Assembly: GCA_009617715.1 (NCBI GenBank)
Contig: VTFK01000023.1
Coordinates: 1,612,001 to 1,676,000 of the forward strand
Length of the DNA: 64,000 bases
Direction of reading: 5' to 3'
Source: Plectrocnemia conspersa
Lineage: Eukaryota > Arthropoda > Insecta > Trichoptera > Polycentropodidae
Below the pieces are notes generated by a model. The model worked only from the letters and a program-made list of their open reading frames with translations, did not search any database and was not told where the DNA came from. The translations under genes and the position numbers were made by a program. This document shows positions 22,480 through 33,920 of the stretch, piece after piece (positions within the stretch are counted from its first letter, which is position 1; the number at the start of each line of letters is the position of its first letter).

Positions 22480-22970
22480 CTAATTCAACTCAATCCCAAA
22501 ACTCCACACACATGTGTGAGTAAATAGGTGTTTTGTGTCCACTCAGCAAACAGCATCGCACAGTCCGTCCCTCTCTATGAATATGGAAAATCTCGTTAGC
22601 TAGAGGGAGAGGGAGGTCTCGGTGGGTGGAGGGTAGATACCCTGGAGAGAAAGAGAGACAGAGTAGGGAGGGTTTGAGGGTGGACAGCACTCGGAGACAA
22701 GGGTCCACTGACCAATGGCGTGAGAGGACCCTCGTCCTGGACAAGAGGACCCAAGATAACTCGGGCCGCCATTACGGGCGAGTTTCAAAGGGCATCCTCC
22801 GTCCCCAGGTAGCGGAAAACAAAGTTTGCGGGTTAGGCCGCGGAACCGACGACCATCCCTTCCGACGATTTATATTTACATTTTCCGGGTTCGATCCATT
22901 GTTGTTAGGTATGTATGGAAGTAATTTGTGGCCCTGGAGAATTTTCCGGAACCTGGAAGACGAACGATAA
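22480..22970. promoter_or_regulatory. G+C-rich island 11: GAGA-type tract plus GGCCGCCATTAC
   Basis: A purine-rich GAGA-like tract spans about 22600-22680 and the Pho/YY1-type 12-mer shared with island 9 is at 22764-22775. A plus-strand donor-like TTAG|GTATGT stands near 22908. Frames of 62-114 codons occur on both strands, again from low stop density. GAGA plus Pho sites together would fit a Polycomb/Trithorax response element. Confidence 0.4.
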
Positions 22971-23319
22971 ATGTTTTAATATAACATTAGATATATACAA
23001 TGAACAATTTTATATTAATGTAAACTTAAAAGACTTTGATAGTTCCGAAAATACGTGCCGCAAGAACATGACTAAAAGGACTCATTTAAAAAGAGTTTTT
23101 TTTAAATGAAAATTTACAAAAATATTGTACTTATTAAATAAACCTGAAATTGTTCAACACCAAAATAAATAAGAATTAATGATTAACTATTTTATCACTT
23201 CCTTAACTGAAATTTTAGTTGGAGAGCTCCTTCATTTAAATATGTTTATTATTATTATAATATAATAATAATTTTAATATTATTGCTATTTAATTTTCAT
23301 ATATTAATTCCCCACATAT

Positions 23320-23665
23320 AAAATAAAATGAGTTGCGATATGTTTGTCCACATTATTATTGATGTGGACTTTTATAATGCGTTTACACACCGAAAGCTTT
23401 CAGTTCACACTGCCATTACAAGCTTAACGATGACAGCTTGCAAACACGAACCGAATGCAATGTGTCAAACCAGTATTGCCTGTTTTCGGCTAAAAATAAT
23501 AATTCTACAATCGGTCGAGGTCATCTTAGGGTGGTCATACCCGAAAAAACCGGTTTTATGGAGGGGGCGCGATCATTATTATGGCAACACCGTTTTGTCA
23601 ACACACACGAATTCTCGGGTTCATCATTTTACAATTTTATATGCATCAATCAAATGCGGTGAATT
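23320..23665. promoter_or_regulatory. G+C-enriched island 12
   Basis: Carries CATTATTATTGATGTGG and CCGGTTTTATGGAGGGGGCGCG. Two overlapping plus frames (130 and 74 codons from 23328 and 23438) show no domain and differ in frame, so neither is called a gene. Confidence 0.3.
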
Positions 23666-24479
23666 GAAAGGCGGACTGTTCATAAAATATATTTGGAATT
23701 TATTATCACCAAATAAATAATATATTTTTTAATAAACCTGATTTTTTTAAGTTAGGCATTATTATACATTACAAAAAAAACTAACTTAAAACATATTAAT
23801 TATTATTATGCAATACCTTTATGGATACGGGACATTCTATCAATTAAAGTAGGTACTTAAATAAGTATTAAATTACGACAAAATTCAGTAATGGATTTTT
23901 CAAATACATATAATTTTCATTAGTTTGTCTTTAAAGACAAGAAAAACTTTTCGATTCAAGAGATTATGTCAGCTGTAGCACAAGTATTTTACTCAATTGA
24001 CAAATAAGACAATTGATTAATTCAATAACTTGCTTTAAAAAATAAATTTGGTTAAAAATAATAATCAACAAGTGACTCACCTGTGAGTCGCTGGCGTTCA
24101 AGTGGTTAAAGGCATTTGTGTTATTTAAAAAAGTGAATTTTATTAAATTTGGCTGAAATTTTCATAATAAATTAATGTTTTTCTGCATATAATACATATA
24201 ATACATGTATATGTTTACGAAAACTAGTGCATACATGCAGTAAAAATATTAGGGGGTTGAAAAAGTATTTCATTGATCCCAATAGCACGCTTCTTGGCCT
24301 TTACCGTCATACTTATAACGTGGTCTTAACAAATAGCTAAATGGCCAATATTTTAATACTACATACACATACTTATGTTTAAAAAATTATCCCAGTTGTA
24401 ACTATTTATAATCGTTACGTTAAAATAAATTATGCAAAAGCTGTAATAAAAAAGAGTAGGATAATTGAACGTCCGCAAT
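23666..24479. other. AT-rich spacer with one piggyBac-like end
   Basis: Near 24075-24110 the complement reads TTTAACCACTTGAACGCC with the hairpin GACTCACAGGTGAGTC beside it. TTAA followed by CC resembles a piggyBac-type end, but no partner end was found. Confidence 0.3.
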
Positions 24480-24625
24480 TTACCGCCGTGTCCTTTGATC
24501 GTGTGGGAATTGGCAGATTGCAAAAATTAATCGGTGCTTTTCATAGCGTTACACCATAAAATTTGTCTATCGTCAAACTTAAAACGGGGCTTTTATGAAA
24601 AATGTACATTGGAAGAGAAAACAAT
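24480..24625 (+). repeat. Family C element, copy C4 (fragment)
   Basis: GGCAGATTGCAAAAATTAATCGG, CATAAAATTTG and CGTCAAACTTAAAAC match C1 (reverse) and C7. Confidence 0.6.
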
Positions 24626-25267
24626 TCTTGGTCACAAGCCCATGAAAGACCATCTCATGCTGCGTGTTACGCAAGTGGTGATTTCAAGGTCATACTGAAA
24701 ATCCACGAGTCTTATATGGAGGTTCCACAGTATGACTTAGGTCAAGCTTTAGGAAAATTAATTACTCGCAATTTACCACCAGCAATTAATCACTAGCAGC
24801 TTACAGCAGCGTCAATTGAATTATAGCCTACAAATGATCGCAAGCATATTTTACCAATATGTGTTTGAACAAATCATATTTTTTTTCTATTTTTTCCAAG
24901 TTATAAGCTATCATTAGCATATAAATTAATATATAAATAGTACATTATTAAAAAAATATGTATGGAAAAATAAAATTTAATACGTAAATTATATATTTTA
25001 ATAGTTACATGTATCACAAAAATAGTAATAAATTAAATATTTAAAAATTAAGTATTATTAAATAATTCAATAAAACAGTAAGTTAATTTTAACTGAACTA
25101 ATTATAACATTGCAAAAATTTAAAATTAATGTTTATGCATTCTTCAGAATCAGTCACTTGGAATAATTATAAAAATATATTTATAATTATAAAAATATCT
25201 ATAGAAAAACCTTATTTTCAATTTAAAATGATCAATAAATTATATATATCGCCTGTCGATAAAATAT

Positions 25268-25321
25268 GCTGGCGACGATGCTAGCGATTAATTGCTGGCG
25301 GTGAATTGCGGGCGATAAATT
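25268..25321 (+). repeat. 14-bp tandem repeat
   Basis: One 12-nt unit (GCTGGCGACGAT, 25268-25279) is followed by three units of exactly 14 nt: GCTAGCGATTAATT, GCTGGCGGTGAATT and GCGGGCGATAAATT. The mean G+C is far above the flanks. Confidence 0.75.
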
Positions 25322-26249
25322 TTGATAAATTTTTAATAAAAACAATAGATTTATGTACGTTGAATTTACTAAGAATCAGAAAAGTTTTCGGATTTCAATG
25401 AGAACAATTTTGGGTTATAGTTTCTTTTTTTATAGTTTCAACTTTACCACAGAACCAAATCCTTGATCCAAATTTCAAAATCTGAAACTTTCACTAAGTT
25501 CACTCCAAACTCGCACCTCGCTAAACCAAATTATAAAACAATGAATATCTAAGAGTGCAATTCGATCTATGACACGACTTGCAGACTAAGACGCAGCAAT
25601 CTCATTACAAAAATAAATAATAAAATAAATTAAAAACAAAATACATATTTATACTCTTTTTCTGAACCTTTTTATTAAAATTACGTTAAAAATTATACCT
25701 AAATATAAAAATACTATATCAGACTTTAGGAAAGAAGAAAATACTTAATTTAATAAGATAGTTTTCCTTACACAACCAAACAAGTGGCAATACCATTTAT
25801 TATATTATACTCCTGTGAAAAATAATCCAAATGGGACTTAACCCCATCTTTGCTTACTAAGATACATTGTAATTTGTTTACGATAATATTTATTTTAGAT
25901 TTGTACAAATTGTATTTGTTGAAATTTATTATTACTTGAATTCATTGAAATTGACTAACGTATGCTCTAAATTAATTATTTTTAGGATGTAAAAAAACAA
26001 GGAGTCATATTTTGACGTCTTGTATTAAAGTTGTGTTTTTATTAGGTTTTAAAAAATAATTGTTGATGATTTTATTATTTTGGAGATGTGATAAATAAGT
26101 ACTTTTCTTTGATTTTCAATCAAGTCATTGACTTTAATTTTATATATTATGTTGATCATACTATTTTAAAGAAAGAGAAATTCTAAAAATTCATAAAAAT
26201 GTTAATTCTACTCACTAGTATATAAAAGTGCAATTTTAATCGTCTCATT
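25322..26249. other. AT-rich spacer, nothing recognised
   Basis: No coding, repeat or motif support. Confidence 0.45.
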
Positions 26250-26660
26250 TCCAGCAGACCAATAATCGGTTAGCTCATCCGAAATTCAGCAGCGGCGGTG
26301 GTAATTGAATGAAATCGTTTCGGTGGAAATTGACGGCAAATCCTCATAGCCGGGTGCATGCTGTGTGAATGTGTAGAATGTCGGATATTGGAATGGCGCT
26401 GTGTGCGGCCCGCGATCCGCGGTCGTCTGTGTGGAAATTGATCGGACGTTGGTTAACTACGGATGTCACCCTCCTCCAGCAAGGGGGTGGCTTTTGCCGA
26501 TGAGTCAGTAATTTGTCCGATACAAGCCTCGGAACTCGCCACCTGCTACCCCCTCATCCATGCTCCATGCAGACACCAGACTCTATCTTCGTACTCCATC
26601 AACGCGTCCTCACGTACTCCTTCGGGTTCGGCGAGCTGAAATGATATTTTCGACAAATGA
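26250..26660. promoter_or_regulatory. G+C-rich island 13 with AP-1 site
   Basis: TGAGTCA at 26501-26507 is a perfect AP-1 (Jun/Fos) site; GAATGGCGCTG (ATGGC at 26393-26397) and CGCGATCCGCGG are also present. No reading frame reaches a meaningful length, which supports a regulatory role over a coding one. Confidence 0.4.
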
Positions 26661-27733
26661 ACCATAGATACAATTTAAACATATACGAATTCTACAAAGT
26701 GAATAATAAATAGCAAATGTAGAGTACTGAAATAGATTTGGCGTAGTTTAAAAATAGATATCAAAGTACCTACGACGAATGGGTGCAAAAAGTGTGATGA
26801 TATCAATGATACAATTTTATCAAATCAAGATTTTATGCTCGCTTACTTTACTCGTTATCCATTTCTTTAAGAGTTTTCAAAGCACAAACAATCCCTTATG
26901 TGACAATAAAAAACTATACGTTCCATATACGTTTGAATTATTGCTCAATTAATCGTTAGTTTATTGGTTGCTCAGCCGATATTTGCTCCGAATAAGATTA
27001 ACATCGATGACGATAGAGAACTATTTAAAGAATATCTTCAATCTGAAACAAAATAATAAATTTGTATACCCAATTATTAGCATAATGTAGTATTGTAATT
27101 AGAGCAGTAGCCAACATATACGGCATGCGCCACGGCACAACGAAAAATCTTACTCCAAAGATACCACGCGCGAAAGTAATTTTCCGGTTCTTGAACAATA
27201 TTATTAATGACAATTTGTTTGTGTAATCATGTGATTTATATGATTACCTATGTTTTGAGGTATTTGCATTTCAGTGATAAGCGTTTATATACATATACAT
27301 ACAATCGACTAAGTCATACGGAAAATTGCAACGTCGCGCTAGTTGCACCGTCACGATTCAACTTGTCGTGTTCTACATGTGTGCGTTACATCAAAATAAA
27401 AGTAAATTAAAAAATATGTATCGCTAACATAAGTGCAATTTTTAATGCATAAATATATATCAAACCTTATATAAAATTATTATTAGTTTTTTAAAAATAG
27501 TTTCCTGTCATTAAAAAGCGATATTTTTATATGTCTTGTGTTATTTTGATTTATAACATATTTTGGTATACTATATACAATTTTCAAGATGATTTTTAAT
27601 TCATAAGATTTAACTACAATTTGTCACATTACAACTCTAATAAAATATTTTTTTATATAATTTAAAAATAATAAATTTCATAAAAGACAATATAAATTTG
27701 ACGAAAAATTGTAACATCCATAATACATCAGGA
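26661..27733. other. AT-rich spacer, nothing recognised
   Basis: Two frames of 62-67 codons (27025-27213 minus, 27207-27410 plus) have no visible domain. CATACGGCATGCGCCACGGC near 27117 is the only G+C-richer patch. Confidence 0.4.
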
Positions 27734-27737
27734 TTAA

Positions 27738-28030
27738 CCCTTTGAGTAGTGAGTTAATTTATATACATTTAGCATACATTTGGGAGAGAATTAATTTTAC
27801 GTATTTTTACATTATTATTTCTGTCGTAATTAAATTGTAGAAAAAATAGCGATTCTCAACGTTTTATTGACTTTTATACGAGTATGTTTAATTAATTTCT
27901 TTCAACATTTTTTTATTATTATATTTAAATTACATTTCTTTTATATATTATTCGGCTTTTGTGGATTTTTTATATCATTTCAGAAGCTCTCAATATTTTT
28001 TATAAAATTAATATAAAATATTTTAATTAT
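27738..28030 (-). mobile_element. Family B piggyBac-like element, copy B2
   Basis: TTAA (27734-27737) precedes CCCTTTGAGTAGTGAGTT, the same terminal sequence as the far end of B3. The body is the reverse complement of B3. After about 28030 the match is lost; a piece near 28483-28505 (GCGGCCTTATATGTACGGCG) may be the other end, with unrelated sequence inserted between. Confidence 0.65.
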
Positions 28031-28189
28031 CAATTTATTTTTCGTTTGTAACCCTGTAACCCCATTGTTTGTAACAAATTTGTACCAACTGAGTAAGTCA
28101 ATCAGACATAATGAATACATACAAGTAAGTGTTAACCACCAGACTGAAAGTCTGGGAATCGGTGACATCTATATGAATTATTATGTGCT

Positions 28190-28345
28190 ATACAATTTAT
28201 AATCCATAGATGTCGCTGCAGCTGGGGCCGGTTTTTTTAATAATAGTACATTTTTATAAATAAAAATTCGAGTGCCGCTGCCGGGGCTCGAACCCGCAAC
28301 CTCTGAGATACTAGTCTAAGACGTTACTATATTTATTTATTTCGT
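28190..28345 (-). repeat. tRNA-derived SINE-like fragment
   Basis: The minus strand reads AGGTTGCGGGTTCGAGCCCC, a perfect B box with T-arm context, preceded by GTCTTAGACTAG like an anticodon arm. The 5' half with the A box is not recognisable, and downstream is unrelated AT-rich sequence. An intact tRNA gene is excluded. Confidence 0.4.
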
Positions 28346-28510
28346 ACTTTTTAATATATCGATATTATTTTCTATAGAAATCATTTAAATTAAATCAAAT
28401 TTAAAAAATATTATATACATAATTTTATTATTTCTTCAGTTAAATATGTTCAGAATCTATATTCGATACCTCAAAATAGTGAAAGGCGGCCTTATATGTA
28501 CGGCGATACC

Positions 28511-29589
28511 AGACCAAAAAAACGTATTTTTATGAATCGCTAAAATAAATCAATAACATCATAAAATATGTCATAATAAATAGAATAATTCTAACGGATT
28601 TCGGAGCGCAGCTGCAACATAAAATTAGCTGCTCCCGTAAAAAATACATTCAAAACTAATCCGATAGCCATAAAAATGGATTTTTACATCTATGATCCTA
28701 TACAATTTAAGACAAATTAAAAGCCATTGCGAATTAAGAGCCATTTCGTTGGTAGATAACCGACTTAAATGTCGCAATTGTATGAGTCCATTAAAGATTT
28801 ATAAACAAGTTTTTATAAATGGAATATTGTGCAAATTTTATTTACGCCCTAAATTATGAGAATGTACATTAAAAAATGATTTTTCTCACTTTCAATAGTA
28901 GCGATATTGTGTATGTAATAATTTAATAATCGGCTTTATGGAAGTAAATTAATTTATTACACACATTCGAACAGACGTCTTTAGAATAGTGATTTGGTAG
29001 TCAAACAGTAATATTTGTATTAAGTAAAGAGGCTTGAAATTACCCAAAAAGAGCTTGAGACTATTTTCTACTTTAAATCAGACTAGGAATTCTGGTTTAT
29101 TGATGTTTTTTATTTCTCGAGAAATTTTAGTACATAAAAAAATATTTATTATATAGTATGTGTTTATAATAATAGAATATAATATTATAGATATCTTTAT
29201 ATTATTGACAAACAAAGAACTCGTTAATCGTTGAAGAGAACAAACTTTGATATGAATAATTTGTTATAATGGACGCGAATAATCGAATAGGATCAAAATT
29301 GATAGATTTAGATAGAGCGTCGAGTTACATATCGTAGAAAAAAATTGTCAATTACAACTGTTGCTACTTTACAAGATAAATAAATATGTTTAATAAACCT
29401 CTTTGAATAATTTAAAAAAGTGAGATTTAAGTTCGCCAAGAGAAAATTATTATTTGAAAGTCCCCATACATTTTTGCAATCTACCGATTATTACATAAAG
29501 TGGTTTCTTATTATCTGTTTATTAATGTAGTTGTTCAATTACTAAATCTAGGATTAGACCGATTAGAGTAACTGAGTAAATCGTAAAAA
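28511..29589. other. AT-rich spacer, nothing recognised
   Basis: AAAAGCCATTGCGAATTAAG / AGAGCCATTTCG near 28720-28750 is a small direct repeat. No other structure seen. Confidence 0.4.
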
Positions 29590-29790
29590 AAATCTGTTCA
29601 AATATTTATTTAAAGCTTTCAAACATCTGGCATGGCCACCTTATTTTATGCAGTAGATGTAAAACATTTAAAAATATTTGTACAAATGTAATTTTTAAAT
29701 AAAATAGGCTCTATGAAAATTTTACAGAAATCAGCAAATTTCTCGAGAAATAAAAATTCTCGAATTGCCATTTTTTGAGAAGCACTACTG
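29590..29790 (-). repeat. Family C element, copy C5
   Basis: AAACATCTGGCATGGCCACC and TTATTTTATGCAG are the reverse complement of the GCATAA...GCCAGATG section of C6. It ends in ATTTCTCGAGAAATAAAAA at about 29738-29760. Confidence 0.6.
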
Positions 29791-30209
29791 ATAAAATACG
29801 ACGGTATAAGCGGTCCAATACTGTTCCAACAATCATATAAATCACAAATACAAAATTATGCTAACAAAATTTTTATGGCTGACATAAAAAATTGTGAACA
29901 TTTTACTTAAGAAAGTAACTACACATAAGCGTTAAAACAACATAAAAATGGACATGTCAGTCTTTAAACACATTATCTTAAAAGTCATTTACTTTCATGT
30001 ATCGATAAAATATTATCTCATGAGCTAATAATGATACAGAAAAAATAAAAACATTAAAAAAAAAGCTTATTTCAAGCCTTTATTTAAACTAGTAAAATGC
30101 ATATCATCTAACTTGTATGCATTTAATAATACCATTAAAGAAAAAATTAGCCTAGTACTGCTTGACTGCTTCTAATAAGCCGTAAAACACATAGGAGGAT
30201 AATGTACCG

Positions 30210-30560
30210 AATGAAAAAAACTCATAATTACCCCGCGAGTTTTGCTTTTCCCGGGGTAAGCTTATGCTTTTTGTGCCGCAAAAAATAGACACGACACACA
30301 AGCGCTGTGGAAAAAACGCTTCACTATTCATAAAAAACGTAGGTACGTATACGAGAAGGGAGAGGCTTTGAAAAGTTCGCAACCGGAGAAGGAGAAGAAT
30401 TACACGAGGAAATATAGCATGTTAAATATGTTTTAGCTAATGTATAATGTGTACAGTACACGTGTATATAAAATATTGTATATTTACAAGGTTGTGTAAA
30501 GAGGGTAGGGCAAAGCTGGGTAAGGGGCGAGAGAAGTTAAATAAATACTCGAAATAAAAT
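30210..30560. promoter_or_regulatory. G+C-enriched island 14
   Basis: Moderately G+C-rich with CCCCGCGAGTTTTGC and GTGTAAAGAGGGTAGGGC. The 76-codon minus frame at 30152-30382 begins like a hydrophobic leader but has no domain or splice support. Confidence 0.25.
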
Positions 30561-30649
30561 ATTAAAGTTCTATACCATAATTTTCTATGACTTGTACTAT
30601 ATAGCCATTCAAAGCAGAGCTACCCTTTGATCGATATATTAACACTAAG

Positions 30650-30930
30650 AGTTTGTTTGGCACAAGCGAGCTTTAATTGAAAATATTCCTAGCTAATTGC
30701 GTTAAAACCGGTTGCATTCTGGGCGTCTTGCGGTACAATTGGCGCGTCGCATACTCGGTCAAATAAATTGGCAATTGCTGCCTCCGTGTCGGCCAATTTG
30801 CATGCAAATTAGCCATCCAGCACCAAAGACTGGTCTGTAAGGCCCGGATGATACAATAAATAGACGAGGGAAACGTCCGACGGATACAAGTGGTATACTC
30901 GCCTAGTTCACAGTATTTCAATTAGACTTT
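30650..30930. promoter_or_regulatory. Island 15 with a palindromic POU/octamer site
   Basis: AATTTGCATGCAAATT at 30795-30810 is a 16-bp perfect palindrome made of two overlapping octamers (ATGCAAAT on each strand), the kind of site bound by POU-domain dimers. Nearby are CAATTGGC words and AATAAATT. A 82-codon minus frame at 30673-30921 is not supported otherwise. Confidence 0.45.
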
Positions 30931-31539
30931 GAATTTATATTATTTATGAAAAACTATTTCCAAATTATATTAATGAAAAATGTTTTCTAATAATATAAGA
31001 ATGACTTCTACTAATACATATTAAAAAAATAAGTGTTTCAAGACTTATCTCTTAATAGCTAGAATATTTCTGTGTAATACGATTCATATTCTGATAAAAT
31101 CATTTTTACTTTTGTTAACATTTTTTTCAATGAAGTACCCAAATCAAATTTATTTACGATCTCGTACTGATACTAATTTAAGAAATTCTATATTTTTGCT
31201 AGTTACGGTAAAAAATATAATTATGTTGAGAACCCTTGTTTTAGTCACGTTATTATTATTTCAACTTAATCACATTTTCTTATCATAGAGAATCATTTGA
31301 TGTAAATGTAAAATTTTGTCCTGATTTAAAAGAAATTGTTACATAGATTGTATACAAATATACTAATAATATTTTTGTAATTGATTGAAATATTGTATAT
31401 AAAATCAACGTAAACCTAATAAAAGCAAGCAGATAACTTATTCTTCATAGCAAAATAAATATTATCAAGAATATTCCATACAAAATATTCTCTCAAAAAA
31501 TATGGCAAAAATTTTCATATAACCCATTTTTTTGTTAAA
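30931..31539. other. AT-rich spacer, nothing recognised
   Basis: No coding or repeat match seen. Confidence 0.45.
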
Positions 31540-31683
31540 AATTAAATTTGTACGATTTTTTTTGAAACCGTTGCATTTTTTATATTGTTGCATAAGAAAG
31601 GATAAGTCCGTGCCAGATGCTAAAAAATATTTGCATGGTTTCTTAAAAGTTTTTAATAAATATCGAAAGCAAAAAAATGTTTA

Positions 31684-32675
31684 TAGGCGGCCCTTGACTT
31701 TCGTACGTTCGACTTTCACACATTTCGCTATTTCACACATTTAAAAAAAAACAATTTTTTAAAATTTATTTTTTTTTAAAAAAAAAACGTTTTGATAGCG
31801 GTGAATCTTTTGCTTTAATCGGACGTTCGTATGGTACAAACAGGTCTACGATATATGTTTAATTTTGTCAAATAAAAATATAATTAAAGAATACGTTCAA
31901 AATTGTGGAAAATAAAGATATAACGGTTAATGATATGTTTCCAAAAAAACACAGCAAAAAAAAACATGGATGAAATGGAAAATCTTTGTCATTGTAGATC
32001 GATGACCAACATCAAAAAGATGTCCCTCTGAGTATTTCAATTATTCAAGCAAAAGCTCTTAGATTGGAAGGATAGATTAAAAAAATATTTTAACACGGTT
32101 TTTCAAGCAAGTAACGGTTACAATTTTAAAATGAGGTATTCTTTTCATAATATTAAATTTACTGGAGAATTGTCTGATGCGGATAAAGTTGCTGCAAAAG
32201 AATTTATTTCCTAATTATCCAAAATGATTGAAGATGTAGGATATTCCTCTAGCCAAATATTTAATGTAGATGAGACAGGTTTATTTTGGAAAACTCTTTA
32301 TCAATGAAAAATATGAATGAAGCCTTCACGCACCTTGACAAATTTTAAAATATTATCAAAGATTGTGATCCCAATGGAGAACGCATATCTCAAGTGTGTG
32401 GGGCGATCAATAAAAACATAGCATGTTATAAAATACTATATGAAGAAAAGAAAAAGAATAGTGAAAAACAATTAACTCTTGAAAACTTTTCAAAGGAAAC
32501 ACCCGCAAACCCCACTTAAACGTGTCTCTTAAACGCCTCTTAAACATATTATATTTACTTGATAAATAAATATTTTAAAATACACACAATTTCAATTTTT
32601 TTACTTGCCTCGACTTTCGTACATTCAACATTTGCACACATTTTCAGGAGCCGTGGAAAAGTCGAGGGCCACCTG
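31684..32675 (+). mobile_element. Tigger/pogo-type DNA transposon relic
   Basis: The element is about 992 bp. The ends are TAGGCGGCCCTTGACTTTCG at the left and, complemented, CAGGTGGCCCTCGACTTTTC at the right: the pogo/Tigger CAG-CCCTCGA type. A TA dinucleotide flanks both sides (31682-31683 and 32676-32677), the expected target duplication. It interrupts family C copy C6. The body is much shorter than a full Tigger and is internally deleted. Confidence 0.85.
31960..32480 (+). pseudogene. Broken Tigger/jerky-like transposase
   Basis: Fragments in different frames follow the order of a pogo-clade transposase. About 32003-32075 reads DDQHQKDVPLSISIIQAKAL (end of the HTH_CENPB region). About 32108-32213 reads SNGYNFKMRYSFHN then GELSDADKVAAKEFIS and a stop. 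About 32215-32307 reads LSKMIEDVGYSS then IFNVDETGLFWK, which is the first catalytic Asp block of the DDE/D domain. Further on a C-terminal piece reads MNEAFTHLDKF and GERISQVCGAINKNIACYK. Stops and frame changes, and loss of the rest of the DDE domain, show that it is dead. Confidence 0.85.
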
Positions 32676-32840
32676 TACCTCTAATCGGCACTATCTTTGC
32701 TTTGATACTCTAAGAAACACATTAATAATCAGATAAGATGAGACCGCTTCGCGTGAGATTCTGCAGATTGCAAAAATGTACACAAACTCTACGGATTAGC
32801 GCCATAAAATTTGCAGATCAGCGAACTTTAAACTCAGTTT

Positions 32841-33689
32841 TTCAATAATCTAAAAATGATTTTTATCTTTATCGTGTTCGAAATAAAAAAATATTATTAC
32901 CAATTTTTTTTTTACGATTTTTAAGTTCTAGTCCTTCGATTATTTGCATCCATTACAATAAATCATCATTTTATTAAAATTTGATCTCTTCTTATCTTAT
33001 ATATAGAATATAATTATTATCATAATCACATTCTATATATTATAAATTTTATTCATTTATAAATATTTCTCGAAAGTTCTCGAAAAAATCGAAAAGTGAA
33101 AAAAGAATTCTGATTACTCGAGAAATAAAAAACACCGAAAAATCAGAATAGAACCAACCCAAGAAAAACTAATTACAACAATATATTATATACATATTTT
33201 GTAAGCAGAAGATTTTTTTTACGGAACAGCTTACGTAATAAATTTTCAAATCTTCATATGTAATAATATAAATAACATTGCGTTGACTTGAAAATTTCAG
33301 ATAGAAACTGGGCTAGAAATTCATAACTTTTAAGTTCACCTTTCAAAGGTTTTGGCTACTTCATAATTCGTATAGCTAAGTTGAAAGCATCTATATCTAA
33401 AAAATATAACTTAAAACGCAAAAATCTGTGTTTTAATCAATTTAATATAAACTATGTGTCATTGTTTATCATAATCAAGTATAAAAATGTAGTACGGCAA
33501 ATTAAAAAGTTTAGGAAAATGACGAACTTTACTGAACTTTTTAAAAGCAAAAATTTTCCATACCTCACTAAAAATTTTAAAGTTAAATTTAACATATACC
33601 ATAAATAACAGTCTAATTATCATAGTATTAAAAATTTTAGTTTATTTGTTGTTCTCTGTATATGGAGTAGTGAACTGGCGTTTTGAAAA
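32841..33689. other. AT-rich spacer with one family C end
   Basis: ATTTCTCGAAAGTTCTCG near 33063 and TACTCGAGAAATAAAAA near 33117 are CTCGAG-type ends like those of family C. The 75-codon plus frame at 33381-33608 is Lys/Asn/Phe-rich and not convincing. Confidence 0.45.
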
Positions 33690-33920
33690 GTGCACCTAAT
33701 TTTAGATGCGGAATAGAAAAAGCTCATATTTTTTTAATAACACACGGCACATGCCGTAATTGGTTGTGGAGCTTTCCGGCAGGTAGTATACGCCACGTGG
33801 GTGGTGTGGTGAAGGAAGGAGGTTCGTTTTGTGGCAAAGACCACGTTATTAGCCAACGGATCACAAGCGGAAGCCATTCGACTACCAGCCAACAACCGCT
33901 CACAAGGCAATGCTTTCAAA
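33690..33920. promoter_or_regulatory. Island 16 with a CACGTG E-box
   Basis: CCACGTGG contains CACGTG at 33794-33799, a bHLH (Myc/Max, clock-type) site. Open frames occur on both strands (33683-33994 plus, 33734-33919 minus) and cancel as coding evidence. Confidence 0.35.

Larger units (their letters stand above)
31540..32840 (+). repeat. Family C element, copy C6, split by a Tigger/pogo insertion
   Basis: The left part (31540-31683) has GCATAAGAAAGGATAAGTCC and GTGCCAGATGCTAAAAA. The right part (32676-32840) continues with CTCTAATCGGC, AATCAGATAAGATGAGACC, GATTGCAAAAATGTA and GCCATAAAATTTGC. Copy C7 (58300-58560) has the same order without this insert, so it serves as an empty-site reference. 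Confidence 0.75.

Noticed and set aside
22626..22970. 114-codon plus frame as a gene
   Set aside because: Two minus frames overlap it and the Arg/Glu-rich part is just the GAGA-type tract read as codons.
28260..28340. Intact tRNA gene on the minus strand
   Set aside because: The T-arm stem has mismatches and the 5' half is missing.
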